Origin: Blastococcus sp.
GTDB lineage: Bacteria; Actinomycetota; Actinomycetes; Mycobacteriales; Geodermatophilaceae
DNA length: 49,502 bases
Direction of reading: 5' to 3'
NCBI GenBank assembly: GCA_025965715.1
Contig: JAOPWJ010000234.1
Coordinates: 1 to 49,502, forward strand
Shown here: piece after piece, positions 1 through 8,500 of the stretch
How positions within the stretch are numbered: position 1 is the stretch's first letter
Layout: each line of letters begins with the position of its first letter
The notes under the pieces: generated by a model
The model's database searches: none
Told to the model about the DNA's origin: nothing
What the model saw: only the letters and a program-made list of their open reading frames with translations
Made by a program: the position numbers and the translations under genes

Positions 1-456
1 TGCCGAGGCGAGGCCGCACGGCAGAGGGCTCTGGCATCGGGGGCGGCGGCCGCCGTGGCGTTCACCGACGACGTCGACCGGCTGGCCGGGGAGCTGGCCG
101 AGGCGCTGGGCGGCGACGCCGACGTCGTGCTCGATCCGGTCTTCGGCCCCGCCGCGACCGCCGCCGGACGGGTGCTCGCCGAGGGCGGACGGCTGGTCAA
201 CCTCGGTGGTGCCGCCGGTGACACCGCGACATTCTCGTCGGCACTGCTGCGCAGCCGTTCCGCGTCGGTCCTCGGTTACACGAACAACGCCCTGACCCCC
301 GCGCAGAAGAGCGACGCGCTCACCGCCGTCCTGCGGCACGCTGCCGCGGGCCGGATCGTCGTGGCCTCCGAGACGCTCGGGCTTCCCGAGGCGGAGCAGG
401 CCTGGCGCCGGCAGGCGGCCGGCACCGGCGGCGTCCGCCTCGTCCTCACCCCCTGA
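1..456 (+). CDS. Zinc-binding/quinone-type MDR oxidoreductase, C-terminal part
   Basis: The reading frame is open from the first base, so the gene enters from outside the window; only about 151 codons remain. The visible part is the end of a nucleotide-binding domain followed by the last strands of the catalytic fold: a stretch DVVLDPVFGPA, then GGRLVNLGGAAG, then the closing region. This order is typical of the medium-chain dehydrogenase/reductase superfamily (NADPH:quinone reductase or zinc-type dehydrogenase), which moves hydride between NAD(P)H and an alcohol, aldehyde or quinone in the cytoplasm. The catalytic N-terminal half is missing, so zinc binding and substrate cannot be judged. 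It ends 23 bases before the dioxygenase gene in the same direction, so the two are probably co-transcribed and may share an aromatic-degradation role (inference). Confidence 0.8.
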   Translation, partial: CRGEAARQRALASGAAAAVAFTDDVDRLAGELAEALGGDADVVLDPVFGPAATAAGRVLAEGGRLVNLGGAAGDTATFSSALLRSRSASVLGYTNNALTPAQKSDALTAVLRHAAAGRIVVASETLGLPEAEQAWRRQAAGTGGVRLVLTP

Positions 457-479
457 TCGCACCCGCACTGGAGGAGACC

Positions 480-1343
480 GTGCAGCTCGTCACCGAGGAG
501 AACATCACCGATCTCGCCGCGGAGCGGTGGGCCAGCGCCGGCGATCCCCGGCTGGCCCAGCTGATGACGGCCTTCGTGCGGCATCTGCACGCCTTCGCCC
601 AGGAGGTGCGGCTCACCGAGACCGAGTGGATGGCCGCCGTCCAGTGGTTGACCCGCGCCGGTTCGATCAGCAACGAGAAGCGCGAGGAGCTCATCCTCGC
701 CTCCGACGTCCTCGGGCTCTCGATGCTCGTCGTCCAGATGAACCACCGGCTCGACCCCCGGGCGACCCCGGCGACGGTCCTCGGACCCTTCCACATCGAG
801 GGCTCGCCGGAGCTCGGCTACGGCGGGGACATGTCCGACGGCGTCCCCGGCACGCCGCTCCTCGTGCACGGCAGGGTGCGGAATCTGGCCGGCAACCCGG
901 TGGCCGGCGCGGTGCTGGACGTCTGGCAGGCCGACACCGACGGCGCCTACGAGTCGCAGGTGCCCGACATCGACGAGGCGCGGTTGCGGGCGAAGTACAC
1001 GACGCGCGAGGACGGCGGTTACTGCCTGCGCACCATCGCGCCGAAGGGTTACACCATCCCGATGGACGGCCCGGTGGGTGAGCTCATCGGCCGCACCGCG
1101 ATCAGCCACTTCCGCCCGGCCCACGTGCACTTCCTCATCGACGTGGCCGGATACGAGCCGTTGATCACGCATCTGTTCCAGGAGGGCGCCGACTACCTGG
1201 ACAGCGACGTCGTGTTCGGTACCAAGCAAGAGCTCGTGGTGCCGTTCGAGCCGCGCGAGCCGGGAGCGACGCCCGACGGCGGCAGCCTCGATCGGCCCTG
1301 GTTGGAGGCGCGCTACGACTTCGTCCTGCAGCCCCGCGGCTAG
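480..1343 (+). CDS. Intradiol ring-cleavage dioxygenase (hydroxyquinol/catechol 1,2-dioxygenase type)
   Basis: A 287-residue non-haem iron(III) enzyme that would cut a catechol-type ring between its two hydroxyl groups to give a muconate or maleylacetate product. The four expected iron ligands are present with family spacing: Tyr157 (DGAYES), Tyr191 (KGYTIP), His215 and His217 (RPAHVHF). Residues 1-95 form the helical dimerisation region and 100-280 the beta-sandwich catalytic domain. The length fits hydroxyquinol 1,2-dioxygenases (about 290) and catechol dioxygenases (about 300); the exact ring substrate is not decided by the sequence. The GTG start is chosen because GAGGAG lies just upstream. 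The stop overlaps the stop region of the convergent lutC by four bases. A hydroxyquinol role would need a maleylacetate reductase, and none is visible here. Confidence 0.88.
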   Translation: MQLVTEENITDLAAERWASAGDPRLAQLMTAFVRHLHAFAQEVRLTETEWMAAVQWLTRAGSISNEKREELILASDVLGLSMLVVQMNHRLDPRATPATVLGPFHIEGSPELGYGGDMSDGVPGTPLLVHGRVRNLAGNPVAGAVLDVWQADTDGAYESQVPDIDEARLRAKYTTREDGGYCLRTIAPKGYTIPMDGPVGELIGRTAISHFRPAHVHFLIDVAGYEPLITHLFQEGADYLDSDVVFGTKQELVVPFEPREPGATPDGGSLDRPWLEARYDFVLQPRG

Positions 1344-1963
1344 TGGACCAGGACGACGATCAGCGTCCGGGGACCGTGCACGCCCTCGACCCGTTGCAGC
1401 TCGATGTCGCTGGTGGCCGACGGACCACTGATCATCGTCAGCGGCGCGGTCGGGTCGACCCGGGCGAGGCCCTCGGGCACGCCGCCCACCACCTGATCCG
1501 CCTCGACCACGCACACCAGGCAGTCGGGCAGCAGCGACAGGGCGCGCCGGCCGCAGAGGGGCGAGCCGTCGAGCACCAGGGTGCCCGTCTCGGCGATGGC
1601 CACGGACACCCCGGTCACCGTGGCGGCATAGTCGGCCAGGGCGACGGCGGGTCGCCCGTCGTCCTCGACCGAGCCGTCCGGCCGCCAGTCCGCCGGCAGG
1701 CCCGGGGCGAGGACGACGTCGGCGGGGGAGTGCTCGCCCATCGCCGTCCCCAGGGCAGCGCGGACGGTGGGCGCCACCTCGGACGGCGAGCAGCGCAGCA
1801 CCGTTGCCTTGTAGTCCTCGAGCCGGTCGGTGAGGACGTCGAGGAGCTGGGCGTGGGTCCGCTCGTCGGTGGTGCGGTAGTCGCGCACGATCTCCGGCAC
1901 GACCGCGCGGTCCTCGCCGAGCGCCGTCCGGATGCGCGCCAGCACCTCCTCGCGTGCGCTCAC
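1340..1963 (-). CDS. lutC: Lactate utilization protein C (LutC/YkgG family)
   Basis: A 207-residue member of the LUD domain family, the third part of the LutABC complex that oxidises L-lactate to pyruvate and feeds electrons to the respiratory chain. The family signature is visible as SVAIAETGTLVLDG near the middle and a C-terminal segment ending in GPRTLIVVLVH, both typical of LutC. There are no cysteine cluster motifs, as expected for this subunit. The GTG start at 1963 shares GTGA with the lutB stop, so translation is probably coupled. The reading frame remains open far upstream, but that part lies inside lutB and has no independent support. It is the last gene of the operon. Confidence 0.88.
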   Translation of the reverse strand: MSAREEVLARIRTALGEDRAVVPEIVRDYRTTDERTHAQLLDVLTDRLEDYKATVLRCSPSEVAPTVRAALGTAMGEHSPADVVLAPGLPADWRPDGSVEDDGRPAVALADYAATVTGVSVAIAETGTLVLDGSPLCGRRALSLLPDCLVCVVEADQVVGGVPEGLARVDPTAPLTMISGPSATSDIELQRVEGVHGPRTLIVVLVH

Positions 1964-3420
1964 GACCCGTGCTCCCGGGCCCAGGCCTGCGTGAAGGTCT
2001 CCTTCGGCGGCGTCGGGAGGTCGCGGGTGCGGGTCCACTTCGACGCGGGCGGCGGCAGAACCGCGGGCAGCGTCGGCCTCCCCCGGGCGAGGAAGCGGCC
2101 GAGCCCCGCCGCGCGCTGGGCCAGCCGCCAGAGCCGGGGGTTGGACATGGCCGTCGACAGCGCCCGGAAAGCGACCGCCTCGGGCGTCGTCCGGCTCTGC
2201 GCCTCGACGTGCTCGCCGCGCAGGTGCACCAGGATCGACGGGATGTCGATCGCCACCGGGCAGACGTCGTAGCAGGCACCGCACAGCGACGAGGCGTAGG
2301 GGAGCGAGGCGTTGTCCTCCACCCCGGTCAGCTGCGGCGACAGGACAGCGCCGATCGGCCCGGGGTAGACCGAGCCGTAGGCGTGCCCGCCCGCGCGCTC
2401 GTAGACGGGGCACACGTTGAGGCACGCCGAGCAGCGGATGCAGTGCAGCGCCGATCGGCCCGCGTCGTCGGCGAGCACCGCCGTCCGGCCGTTGTCGACG
2501 AGCACCAGGTGGAACTCCTGCGGGCCGTCGCCGGGCGTCACCCCCGTCCACAGTGACGTGTAGGGGTTCATCCGCTCGCCGGTGGAGGAGCGGGGGAGCA
2601 GTTGCAGGAACACCTCGAGGTCGCGGAACGTGGGCACCACCTTCTCGATGCCCATGACCGTGATCAGCGTCTGCGGCAGCGTCAGGCACATCCGCCCGTT
2701 GCCCTCGCTCTCGACGACCGACAGCGTGCCGGTCTCCGCGACGGCGAAGTTGACGCCGCTGATCGCGACGCGGGCACGGAGGAAGCGCTCGCGCAGGTGC
2801 GCCCGCGCCGCCATTGCCAGCTTGCGCGGCTCGTCGGTGAGGCCGGGGTCCACGCCGGGCATGGTGCGCAGGAAGATCTCGCGGATCTCCGCGCGGTTCT
2901 TGTGGATCGCCGGCACGAGGATGTGGCTGGGCTTGTCCTCCCCGAGCTGCACGATGAGCTCGGCGAGGTCGGTCTCGTGCGCGGCGATGCCGGCTGCCTC
3001 GAGGGCCTCGTTGAGCCCGATCTCCTGGGTGGCCATCGACTTGACCTTGACCACCTCGTCGGCGCCCGTCGCCTGCACGAGCCGGGTGACGATCTCGTTG
3101 GCCTCGTTGGCATCGCGCGCCCAGTGCACCGTGCCGCCGCGCGCGGTGACCTGCTCCTCCAGCGCGACCAGGTGGTCGTCCAGGCGCGCCATGGTGGCCG
3201 CCTTGATCGCCCGGCCGGCTTCCCGGAGCTCCGCCCAGTCGGGCACCTCACCGACGACCGCGGCGCGCTTGCCGCGGATGGTGGCGGTGGCGTGGCCGAG
3301 ATTGGCCCGCAGCTGCCCGTCGCGCAGGGAGTCGCGGGCCGCGTCCGGGAACGAGCGGTCGCCGCGCAGGTGCCCCACGCCGCGGGGCGCCGTCGGCAGG
3401 CCGAGGAACACGCCGGTCAT
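1960..3420 (-). CDS. lutB: Lactate utilization iron-sulfur protein B (LutB)
   Basis: A 486-residue subunit combining an N-terminal LUD domain with a C-terminal ferredoxin-like region. Cys327, Cys330, Cys333 and Cys337 (HCIRCSACLNVCP) form one 4Fe-4S motif; Cys380, Cys383 and Cys387 (LCGACYDVCP) form the second. The LUD signature FAVAETGTLSVVES lies before them. In the LutABC complex this subunit is thought to pass electrons from lactate to the quinone pool at the cytoplasmic face of the membrane. The ATG start shares ATGA with the stop of lutA and the stop shares GTGA with lutC, so the three genes form one tightly coupled operon. Length and domain order match family members. No anomaly is seen. 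Confidence 0.92.
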   Translation of the reverse strand: MTGVFLGLPTAPRGVGHLRGDRSFPDAARDSLRDGQLRANLGHATATIRGKRAAVVGEVPDWAELREAGRAIKAATMARLDDHLVALEEQVTARGGTVHWARDANEANEIVTRLVQATGADEVVKVKSMATQEIGLNEALEAAGIAAHETDLAELIVQLGEDKPSHILVPAIHKNRAEIREIFLRTMPGVDPGLTDEPRKLAMAARAHLRERFLRARVAISGVNFAVAETGTLSVVESEGNGRMCLTLPQTLITVMGIEKVVPTFRDLEVFLQLLPRSSTGERMNPYTSLWTGVTPGDGPQEFHLVLVDNGRTAVLADDAGRSALHCIRCSACLNVCPVYERAGGHAYGSVYPGPIGAVLSPQLTGVEDNASLPYASSLCGACYDVCPVAIDIPSILVHLRGEHVEAQSRTTPEAVAFRALSTAMSNPRLWRLAQRAAGLGRFLARGRPTLPAVLPPPASKWTRTRDLPTPPKETFTQAWAREHGS

Positions 3421-4190
3421 GCGGACACCGCCGGGCGGGTGGACTGGTCGGGGGACACGGCTTCCTCGGTGGAGGCGAGAATCTCGGCGAGGTGCACGGT
3501 GCGGGTGCCCGACCGCAGCCGGGAGAGCCCGCCGCCGATGTGCATCAGGCACGAGGCGTCGCCGGCGGTGCACACCTCGGCGTGCGTGGACAGCACGTTG
3601 GCCATCTTGTCGGTCAGCATCGCGGTCGACGTCTCGGCGTTCTTGACCGCGAACGTGCCGCCGAACCCGCAGCACTGGTCGGCGGCGGGCAGCTCGACGA
3701 GGTCGAGCCCGCGCACCGCACGCAGCAACTGGAGTGGCCGGTCGCCCACCCGGAGGAGACGCAGCGAGTGGCAGGTCGGGTGGTAGGTGACGCGGTGCGG
3801 GTAGTAGGCGCCGACGTCGGTGACATCCAGGACGTCGACCAGGAACTGCGACAGCTCGTACGTGCGCCCGGCCAGCGCGGCGGCCTCGTCGGCCAGCCCG
3901 TGCTCGCCGGCCCGGCGCGCGACGGCCGCCTGCTGGTGGTGGATCGAGGCCACGCAGGATCCGGACGGCGCGACGATCGCCTCGGCACCGGCGAATGCCC
4001 GCACGTGGTTGGCCACGATCGGCACGGCCTCGCGCCGGTAGCCCGTGTTGACGTGCATCTGCCCGCAGCAGCTCTGCCCAGGGGGGACGACGACCTCGTG
4101 CCCCAGCCGTTCCAGGAGAGCCGCGGTGGCGCGGGCGACCTGCGGCACCATGGTGTCCACCAGGCAGGTGGCGAACAGAGCGACCTTCAC
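3417..4190 (-). CDS. lutA: Lactate utilization (Fe-S) oxidoreductase A (LutA)
   Basis: A 257-residue protein with two cysteine-rich CCG domains: SCCGQ at residues 40-44 and QCCGFGGTF at 172-180, with extra cysteines at 9, 79 and 140. This doubled pattern is the LutA/GlpC-type signature for binding an iron-sulfur centre. It is the first gene of lutABC and would act with LutB and LutC in L-lactate oxidation. The GTG start at 4190 is chosen because AGGGG lies just upstream and because the protein then begins MKVALFATC, the usual family start. The start overlaps the stop of a decayed LacI-type reading frame (4187-4345), so the operon once followed a regulator gene directly. Confidence 0.92.
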   Translation of the reverse strand: MKVALFATCLVDTMVPQVARATAALLERLGHEVVVPPGQSCCGQMHVNTGYRREAVPIVANHVRAFAGAEAIVAPSGSCVASIHHQQAAVARRAGEHGLADEAAALAGRTYELSQFLVDVLDVTDVGAYYPHRVTYHPTCHSLRLLRVGDRPLQLLRAVRGLDLVELPAADQCCGFGGTFAVKNAETSTAMLTDKMANVLSTHAEVCTAGDASCLMHIGGGLSRLRSGTRTVHLAEILASTEEAVSPDQSTRPAVSA

Positions 4191-4345
4191 GACGTCCCCT
4201 CGTCCGTGCGACGGACCATGCTCGGCTGCCGGACGACGAGTTGCGGTGGGAACAACCGCTGGTCGTGTCCGGGGTCTTCGCCGCGAGCTTCGTCCAGCGA
4301 CACCTCGGCGGCACGTCGGCGCGCTCCCGGCGCGGCGTGCGCACC
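4187..4345 (-). pseudogene. Remnant of the C-terminus of a LacI-family regulator, frameshifted
   Basis: Reading leftwards on the minus strand, two frames together give a recognisable LacI/PurR-type tail. One frame reads SVRTPRRE and, after an apparent loss of a few bases near 4320, the next frame continues RRAAEVSLDEARGEDPG and then LFPPQLVVRQ before the stop. In intact LacI proteins the pattern is TVRTPRRE, two more residues, RRAAEVLLD, and later LPPQLVVR. Upstream of about 4345 nothing recognisable remains, so the DNA-binding domain and most of the sensor domain are gone. The stop overlaps the lutA start (GTGA), so this was the upstream gene of the lut operon. The match rests on family memory, not on an alignment run. 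Confidence 0.55.
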
Positions 4346-4581
4346 GACCGGGAACGCTGGTGTGCCCCACCCATGCCATCGGGACGAGCCATCGGCCCGC
4401 ATCCTTCCGCAGTCTACGCCGGTGAGGCCGCCGCCCAGTCCACGAGCATGCTGCGCAGGTCGTCGACTTCCGCGTCCGGAAGAACCCGCTGCTGGTTGCG
4501 AGCCGTGCGTCGAGTTCTTCACCCCTGACCCGGGTACCGGGCTGCCGCCACCGAGAACCCAGCCACCGAAGGAGACGACGA
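4191..4581. promoter_or_regulatory. Intergenic region between lutA and the aldo/keto reductase
   Basis: This 391-base divergent gap must hold the promoters for lutABC (minus) and for the aldo/keto reductase (plus). Its left part is the decayed LacI tail. Between about 4414 and 4517 the minus strand has another short open stretch that looks like a protein end ([13 protein letters not shown], then VDWAAASPA and a TAG) with no start codon or ribosome site; it may be a second gene fossil. AAGGAG at 4568-4573 is the ribosome site of the reductase. I could not pick convincing -35/-10 elements. Confidence 0.4.
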
Positions 4582-5439
4582 GTGATCCTCCGCATGCCGT
4601 TCGGCGCCACCGGTCACCACTCGAGCCGCGTCATCTTCGGGGCCGCGGCGCTGGGCAGCGTCTCCAAGGCTGAGGCCGATCTGGCCCTGGATCTGCTCCT
4701 GGAGCACGGCGTCAACCACATCGACGTCGCGGCCGGCTACGGGGACGCCGAGCTCCGGATCGCCAGCTGGCTGCAGCGCAATCCCGGGACGTTCTTCGTC
4801 GCCACGAAGACGGGGGAGCGGAGTTACCGCGGCGCCCGCGAGCAGATCCGCCGGTCGCTCGACCGCCTGGGTGTCGACCGCGTCGACTCGATCCAGCTGC
4901 ACAACCTGGTCGACGTCATCGACTGGGACACCGCGCTGAGCGCCGGCGGCGCCCTCGAGGCGGCGATCGAGGCGCGAGAGGAGGGCCTGGTGCGCTTCAT
5001 CGGCGTCACCGGGCACGGGTTGTCCGTACCGGAGATGCACCGGCGCAGCCTCGACCGCTTCGCCTTCGACTCCGTCCTCGCGCCGTACAACTTCGTCCAG
5101 ATGCAGGATCCGCGCTACGCGGAGACGTTCGAGGGCCTCGCCGACGTCTGCGCGGAGCGCAACGTGGCCCTGCAGACGATCAAGTGCCTGGCCCGGCGCC
5201 GCTGGGACGGGCGGCCGCACACGGCCGCGACCTGGTACGAGCCGCTCCGCGACCAGGCAGACGTCGACCTGGCGGTGCACTGGGTGCTCGGGCGGCCGGA
5301 GGCGTTCCTGCTCACCACAGGGGACGTCGAGCTGCTGCCGCGCCTCCTCGGCGCCGCGGAGCGCTTCGATCAGCGACCGACCGACGAACAGATGACCGAG
5401 CTGGCCTCCCGCGCCCACGCCGAACCGCTCTTCGTGTAG
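4582..5439 (+). CDS. Aldo/keto reductase family oxidoreductase
   Basis: A 285-residue (alpha/beta)8-barrel protein that would reduce an aldehyde or ketone with NAD(P)H in the cytoplasm. The catalytic tetrad is visible: Asp48 and Tyr53 in [10 protein letters not shown], Lys76 in ATKTG and His107 in QLHNL. A GxTGHG-like segment lies near the middle, as in the group of predicted aryl-alcohol dehydrogenase-like reductases. The C-terminal third is short and does not carry a clear NADP-binding signature of the larger members, so cofactor choice is open. The GTG start has AAGGAG eight bases upstream. It stands alone between the lut region and the P-type ATPase; substrate unknown. Confidence 0.85.
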   Translation: MILRMPFGATGHHSSRVIFGAAALGSVSKAEADLALDLLLEHGVNHIDVAAGYGDAELRIASWLQRNPGTFFVATKTGERSYRGAREQIRRSLDRLGVDRVDSIQLHNLVDVIDWDTALSAGGALEAAIEAREEGLVRFIGVTGHGLSVPEMHRRSLDRFAFDSVLAPYNFVQMQDPRYAETFEGLADVCAERNVALQTIKCLARRRWDGRPHTAATWYEPLRDQADVDLAVHWVLGRPEAFLLTTGDVELLPRLLGAAERFDQRPTDEQMTELASRAHAEPLFV

Positions 5440-5523
5440 GAGTCGCCCGTCGACGTGGCCGCGGTGCGCCCCGACGGCGTGGAACCCGATGCCACCGAGG
5501 TCGACCCGGCGGCGTAGCGTGCC

Positions 5524-5539
5524 TGTGACTGTCGTCACA
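5524..5539. promoter_or_regulatory. CRP/FNR-type operator, perfect TGTGA-N6-TCACA
   Basis: The 16 bases are TGTGACTGTCGTCACA, matching both half-sites of the CRP/GlxR consensus with the right six-base spacer; the full inverted repeat (CTGTGAC and GTCACAG) spans 5523-5540. It ends ten bases before the ATG of the P-type ATPase and touches the AGGGG ribosome site. A cAMP-receptor-type protein bound here would most likely block transcription or translation start (inference). Confidence 0.6.
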
Positions 5540-5549
5540 GGGGATCGCG

Positions 5550-8500
5550 ATGGCTCTGCTCCGCCCGCTGGTGGCCGCGCGCGCCGCGGCCGGTGTGGCC
5601 GCGCGCCTCGCCGTGACCGGTGCCGCCCTGGCCGCCGCCCCCGCGGTGGTGACGGCCGGCCTTCTCGCCGAGCCCACCCGGGCGGTCGCCAGACTGGCCA
5701 GGGCCGCTGTCGACACCACCGCGGTGCTGGCCGGCGGCACACTGCCCCTGGCCAAGGAGGCTGCGGTCACCGGCACCCGCGCCGTCGGCACTCTGCTGAC
5801 CGGGTCGGACCCCATTCCCGACGGGCACGTCCGCCAGCTCGGCACAGTGGTCCGCGGCATGTTCGAGCCGCCCCTGAGCCGGCACACCCGACGGGTCTGG
5901 GCCGATCGCGGGCACGCCCACATCGAGGTGGTCGCGCCGTCGGCGGAGGACGCGCCGGAGCTCCGCGGCGCGCTGCGGCGAGCCCTGCAGCGACTGGACG
6001 GCGTCGAGTGGGCGACGGTCAACGACGTCGTGGGCCGCGTCCTGGTCGGTTTCGACGACCGCCGCGTCTCCGTGGAGGACGTCGTCGGCGTCGTCACCGC
6101 GATCGAGAAGGCCCGCGGTGGCCGGCAGGTCCTCCCCCCGCGACAGGACCACCCGGCCGACCTCGAGCCGCTGCTCGCCGCGACCCTGGCCGCGGCGATC
6201 GACGCCGCGGCGGTCGGCGTCGCCTTCCTCGGCAAGGTGCTGCCCGTTCCCGCGATGACCCGCCATGTGACGCTGATCGTCTCGCTGCTGGACTCCCAGC
6301 AGCGGGTCAGGGACGAGCTGGAGACCCGGATCGGCCCGGTGGGCACCGATCTCCTTCTCACGGGAACCAGCGCACTGCTGCACTCCCTCACCCAGAGCCC
6401 CTCGGTGCCGGCCATCAACGCCACGGCCGCGCTCCAGCAGGCGCTGGAGATCCGGGCCCGGCGCCAGGTGTGGCGGCGCCGCGAACCCGAGCTGTGCCGG
6501 CCAGAGCCCGGGCATGAGACGGCCCGGACACTGGAACCCCCGGGTCCCCGCCCCGGACCGCTCCCACCCGGTCCGATCGAGACCTACCGTGCCCGGCTGG
6601 GGCCCACGACCCTGGGCGGCGCGCTGGCACTTCTGCCGCTGACGCGACGTCCCGGCCGGTCGGCCGACCTGATCAAGGCCCTCACGCCGAAGGCCGCCGT
6701 CCTCGGACGCGAGTCCTTCGCCGCGATGACCGATCTCCTCATGTGCCGTCGTGACGTGCTGCCGATGGACGGCTCCGCCTACCGCCGGCTGGACCGGGTC
6801 GACGTCGTCGTCCTCGACTCGGCCGCCCTTTGCACCGGACGTGCGGTCGTCCTCGACGCGCGGGCCGACGCCGACGGCTGGGACACCGGCGCCGTCTGGA
6901 CGGCGGCCAGCCACCTCCTCGGCCGACGCGGCGCGGACCAACCCGGGGACCAGCCCGCGGAGGCGAAGGGCGGGCGCCTTCGGCTGGGTCCCGCGCGGGA
7001 GTCCGTGGACGCCCCGGGAGGCCAGGTGCGCACCCTCCTGCAGGGCCGCCGCCGGGTCGGTGCGGTGACGGTCGCCGCCGAACTCGACCCGCACGCCGAG
7101 GCACTGGTCACCGCCGTCACGGACGCGGGTCACCGGCTGGTCATGTCCCGGCACGTCGGCACGGCCGAGATCGCCGGTGCCGCCGACGCGGTGCCATCGG
7201 CCGACGAGGGGCTGGTGGAGACGGTGCGCCGGCTCCAGGGCGAAGGCCACGGCGTCCTCGTCGTCTCCGCTGCCGACAGCGCCGCGCTGATGGCCGCCGA
7301 CGTCGGCGTGGCACCGACCCTGACGGGCCGTTCGCCGGCGTGGGGTGCCGACCTCGTGACGCGACCCGGGCTGGTCGACGCCTGCCGGCTCGTGGACGCG
7401 ACCGTCGCCGCGCGGGCGCTGAGCCGGCGCTCGGTGAGCACGGCCGTCACGGGCAACGTCCTCGGCGCCCTGCTGGCGGCCGTGGGCAGCGCACGCTACG
7501 GGCAGCGCAAGGCCACGACCCCCGGCAAGTCGGCGACCACGGTCAGCATGCTGGACGGCGCCTGGTCGGCCGTGCTGCTGTCCCGGCGCCCCGACCCGCC
7601 ATCCTCGGTGCACACGCCGTGGCACGCCTTCGATCCCGGCGACGTGCTGCGGCGGCTGTCCGAGCTGCCCGCCGAAGCCGACGCTCGGCGGCACCCGCTG
7701 GCCGCACCGCTCCGCCGGGTACGGGCGCTGCCCGTGGTGCGCGGCCCGGCCCGGTTCCTTCGGACGGTCGCCGCGGAACTCGCCGACCCCCTGACGCCGA
7801 TCCTCGGCACCGGGGCCGCCGCGACCGCGGTGCTGGGAGAGTCCACCGACGCCGTTCTCGTCGGCAGCGTGACCGTCGGCAACGCCGTGATCAGCGGATT
7901 GCAGCGGCTGCGCGCCGAGACGGCGCTGGAGTCGCTGCTGCTGGAGCAGGACGTCACCGCCCACCGCGAGACCGACGGGGCACCCCAGGACGTCCCCGGA
8001 ACCGCGTTGCGCGTCGGGGACGTGATCGTCGTCCAGGCCGGTGACGTGGTCGCCGCGGACGCCCGGCTGCTGGAGGTCACCGACCTGGAGGTCGACGAGT
8101 CCCACCTCACCGGGGAGTCGCTGGCCGTCGCCAAGTCGGTCGAGGCCACGCCCGGTGCCGACGTCGCGGACCGGACCTGCATGCTCTTCGACGGGACGAC
8201 GGTCGTCGCCGGGCGAGGCCGAGCCGCCGTCGTCGCCGTCGGGTCGGCGACCCAGGCCGGCCGGGCGGCGCGCGCGGCCGGTGGTGCGGCGCCGCCGGCC
8301 GGGGTCCAGGCCAGGCTCGGTGAACTCACCCGCGCTGTCCTGCCGCTCACCCTGGCCGGTGGCGGCGCGGTCACCGCACTGGGCGTCCTCTGGGGCCGGC
8401 CCCTGCGGGAGGCTGTCGGGTCGGGTCTGGCGGTGGCCGTGGCCGCGGTGCCCGAAGGGCTGCCGCTGGTGGCGACGGTCGCCCAGCAGGCGGCGGCCCG

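Noticed and set aside
5456-5518. A 20-codon plus-strand frame between the aldo/keto reductase and the ATPase gene
   Set aside because: Spacing to the nearest GGAG is about 12 bases and there is no further support; too short to judge.
7500-7560. The ATPase N-terminal half as a separate gene
   Set aside because: The frame is continuous from 5550 to 10154 with no internal stop or ribosome site, and the total length matches CtpH/CtpI proteins.
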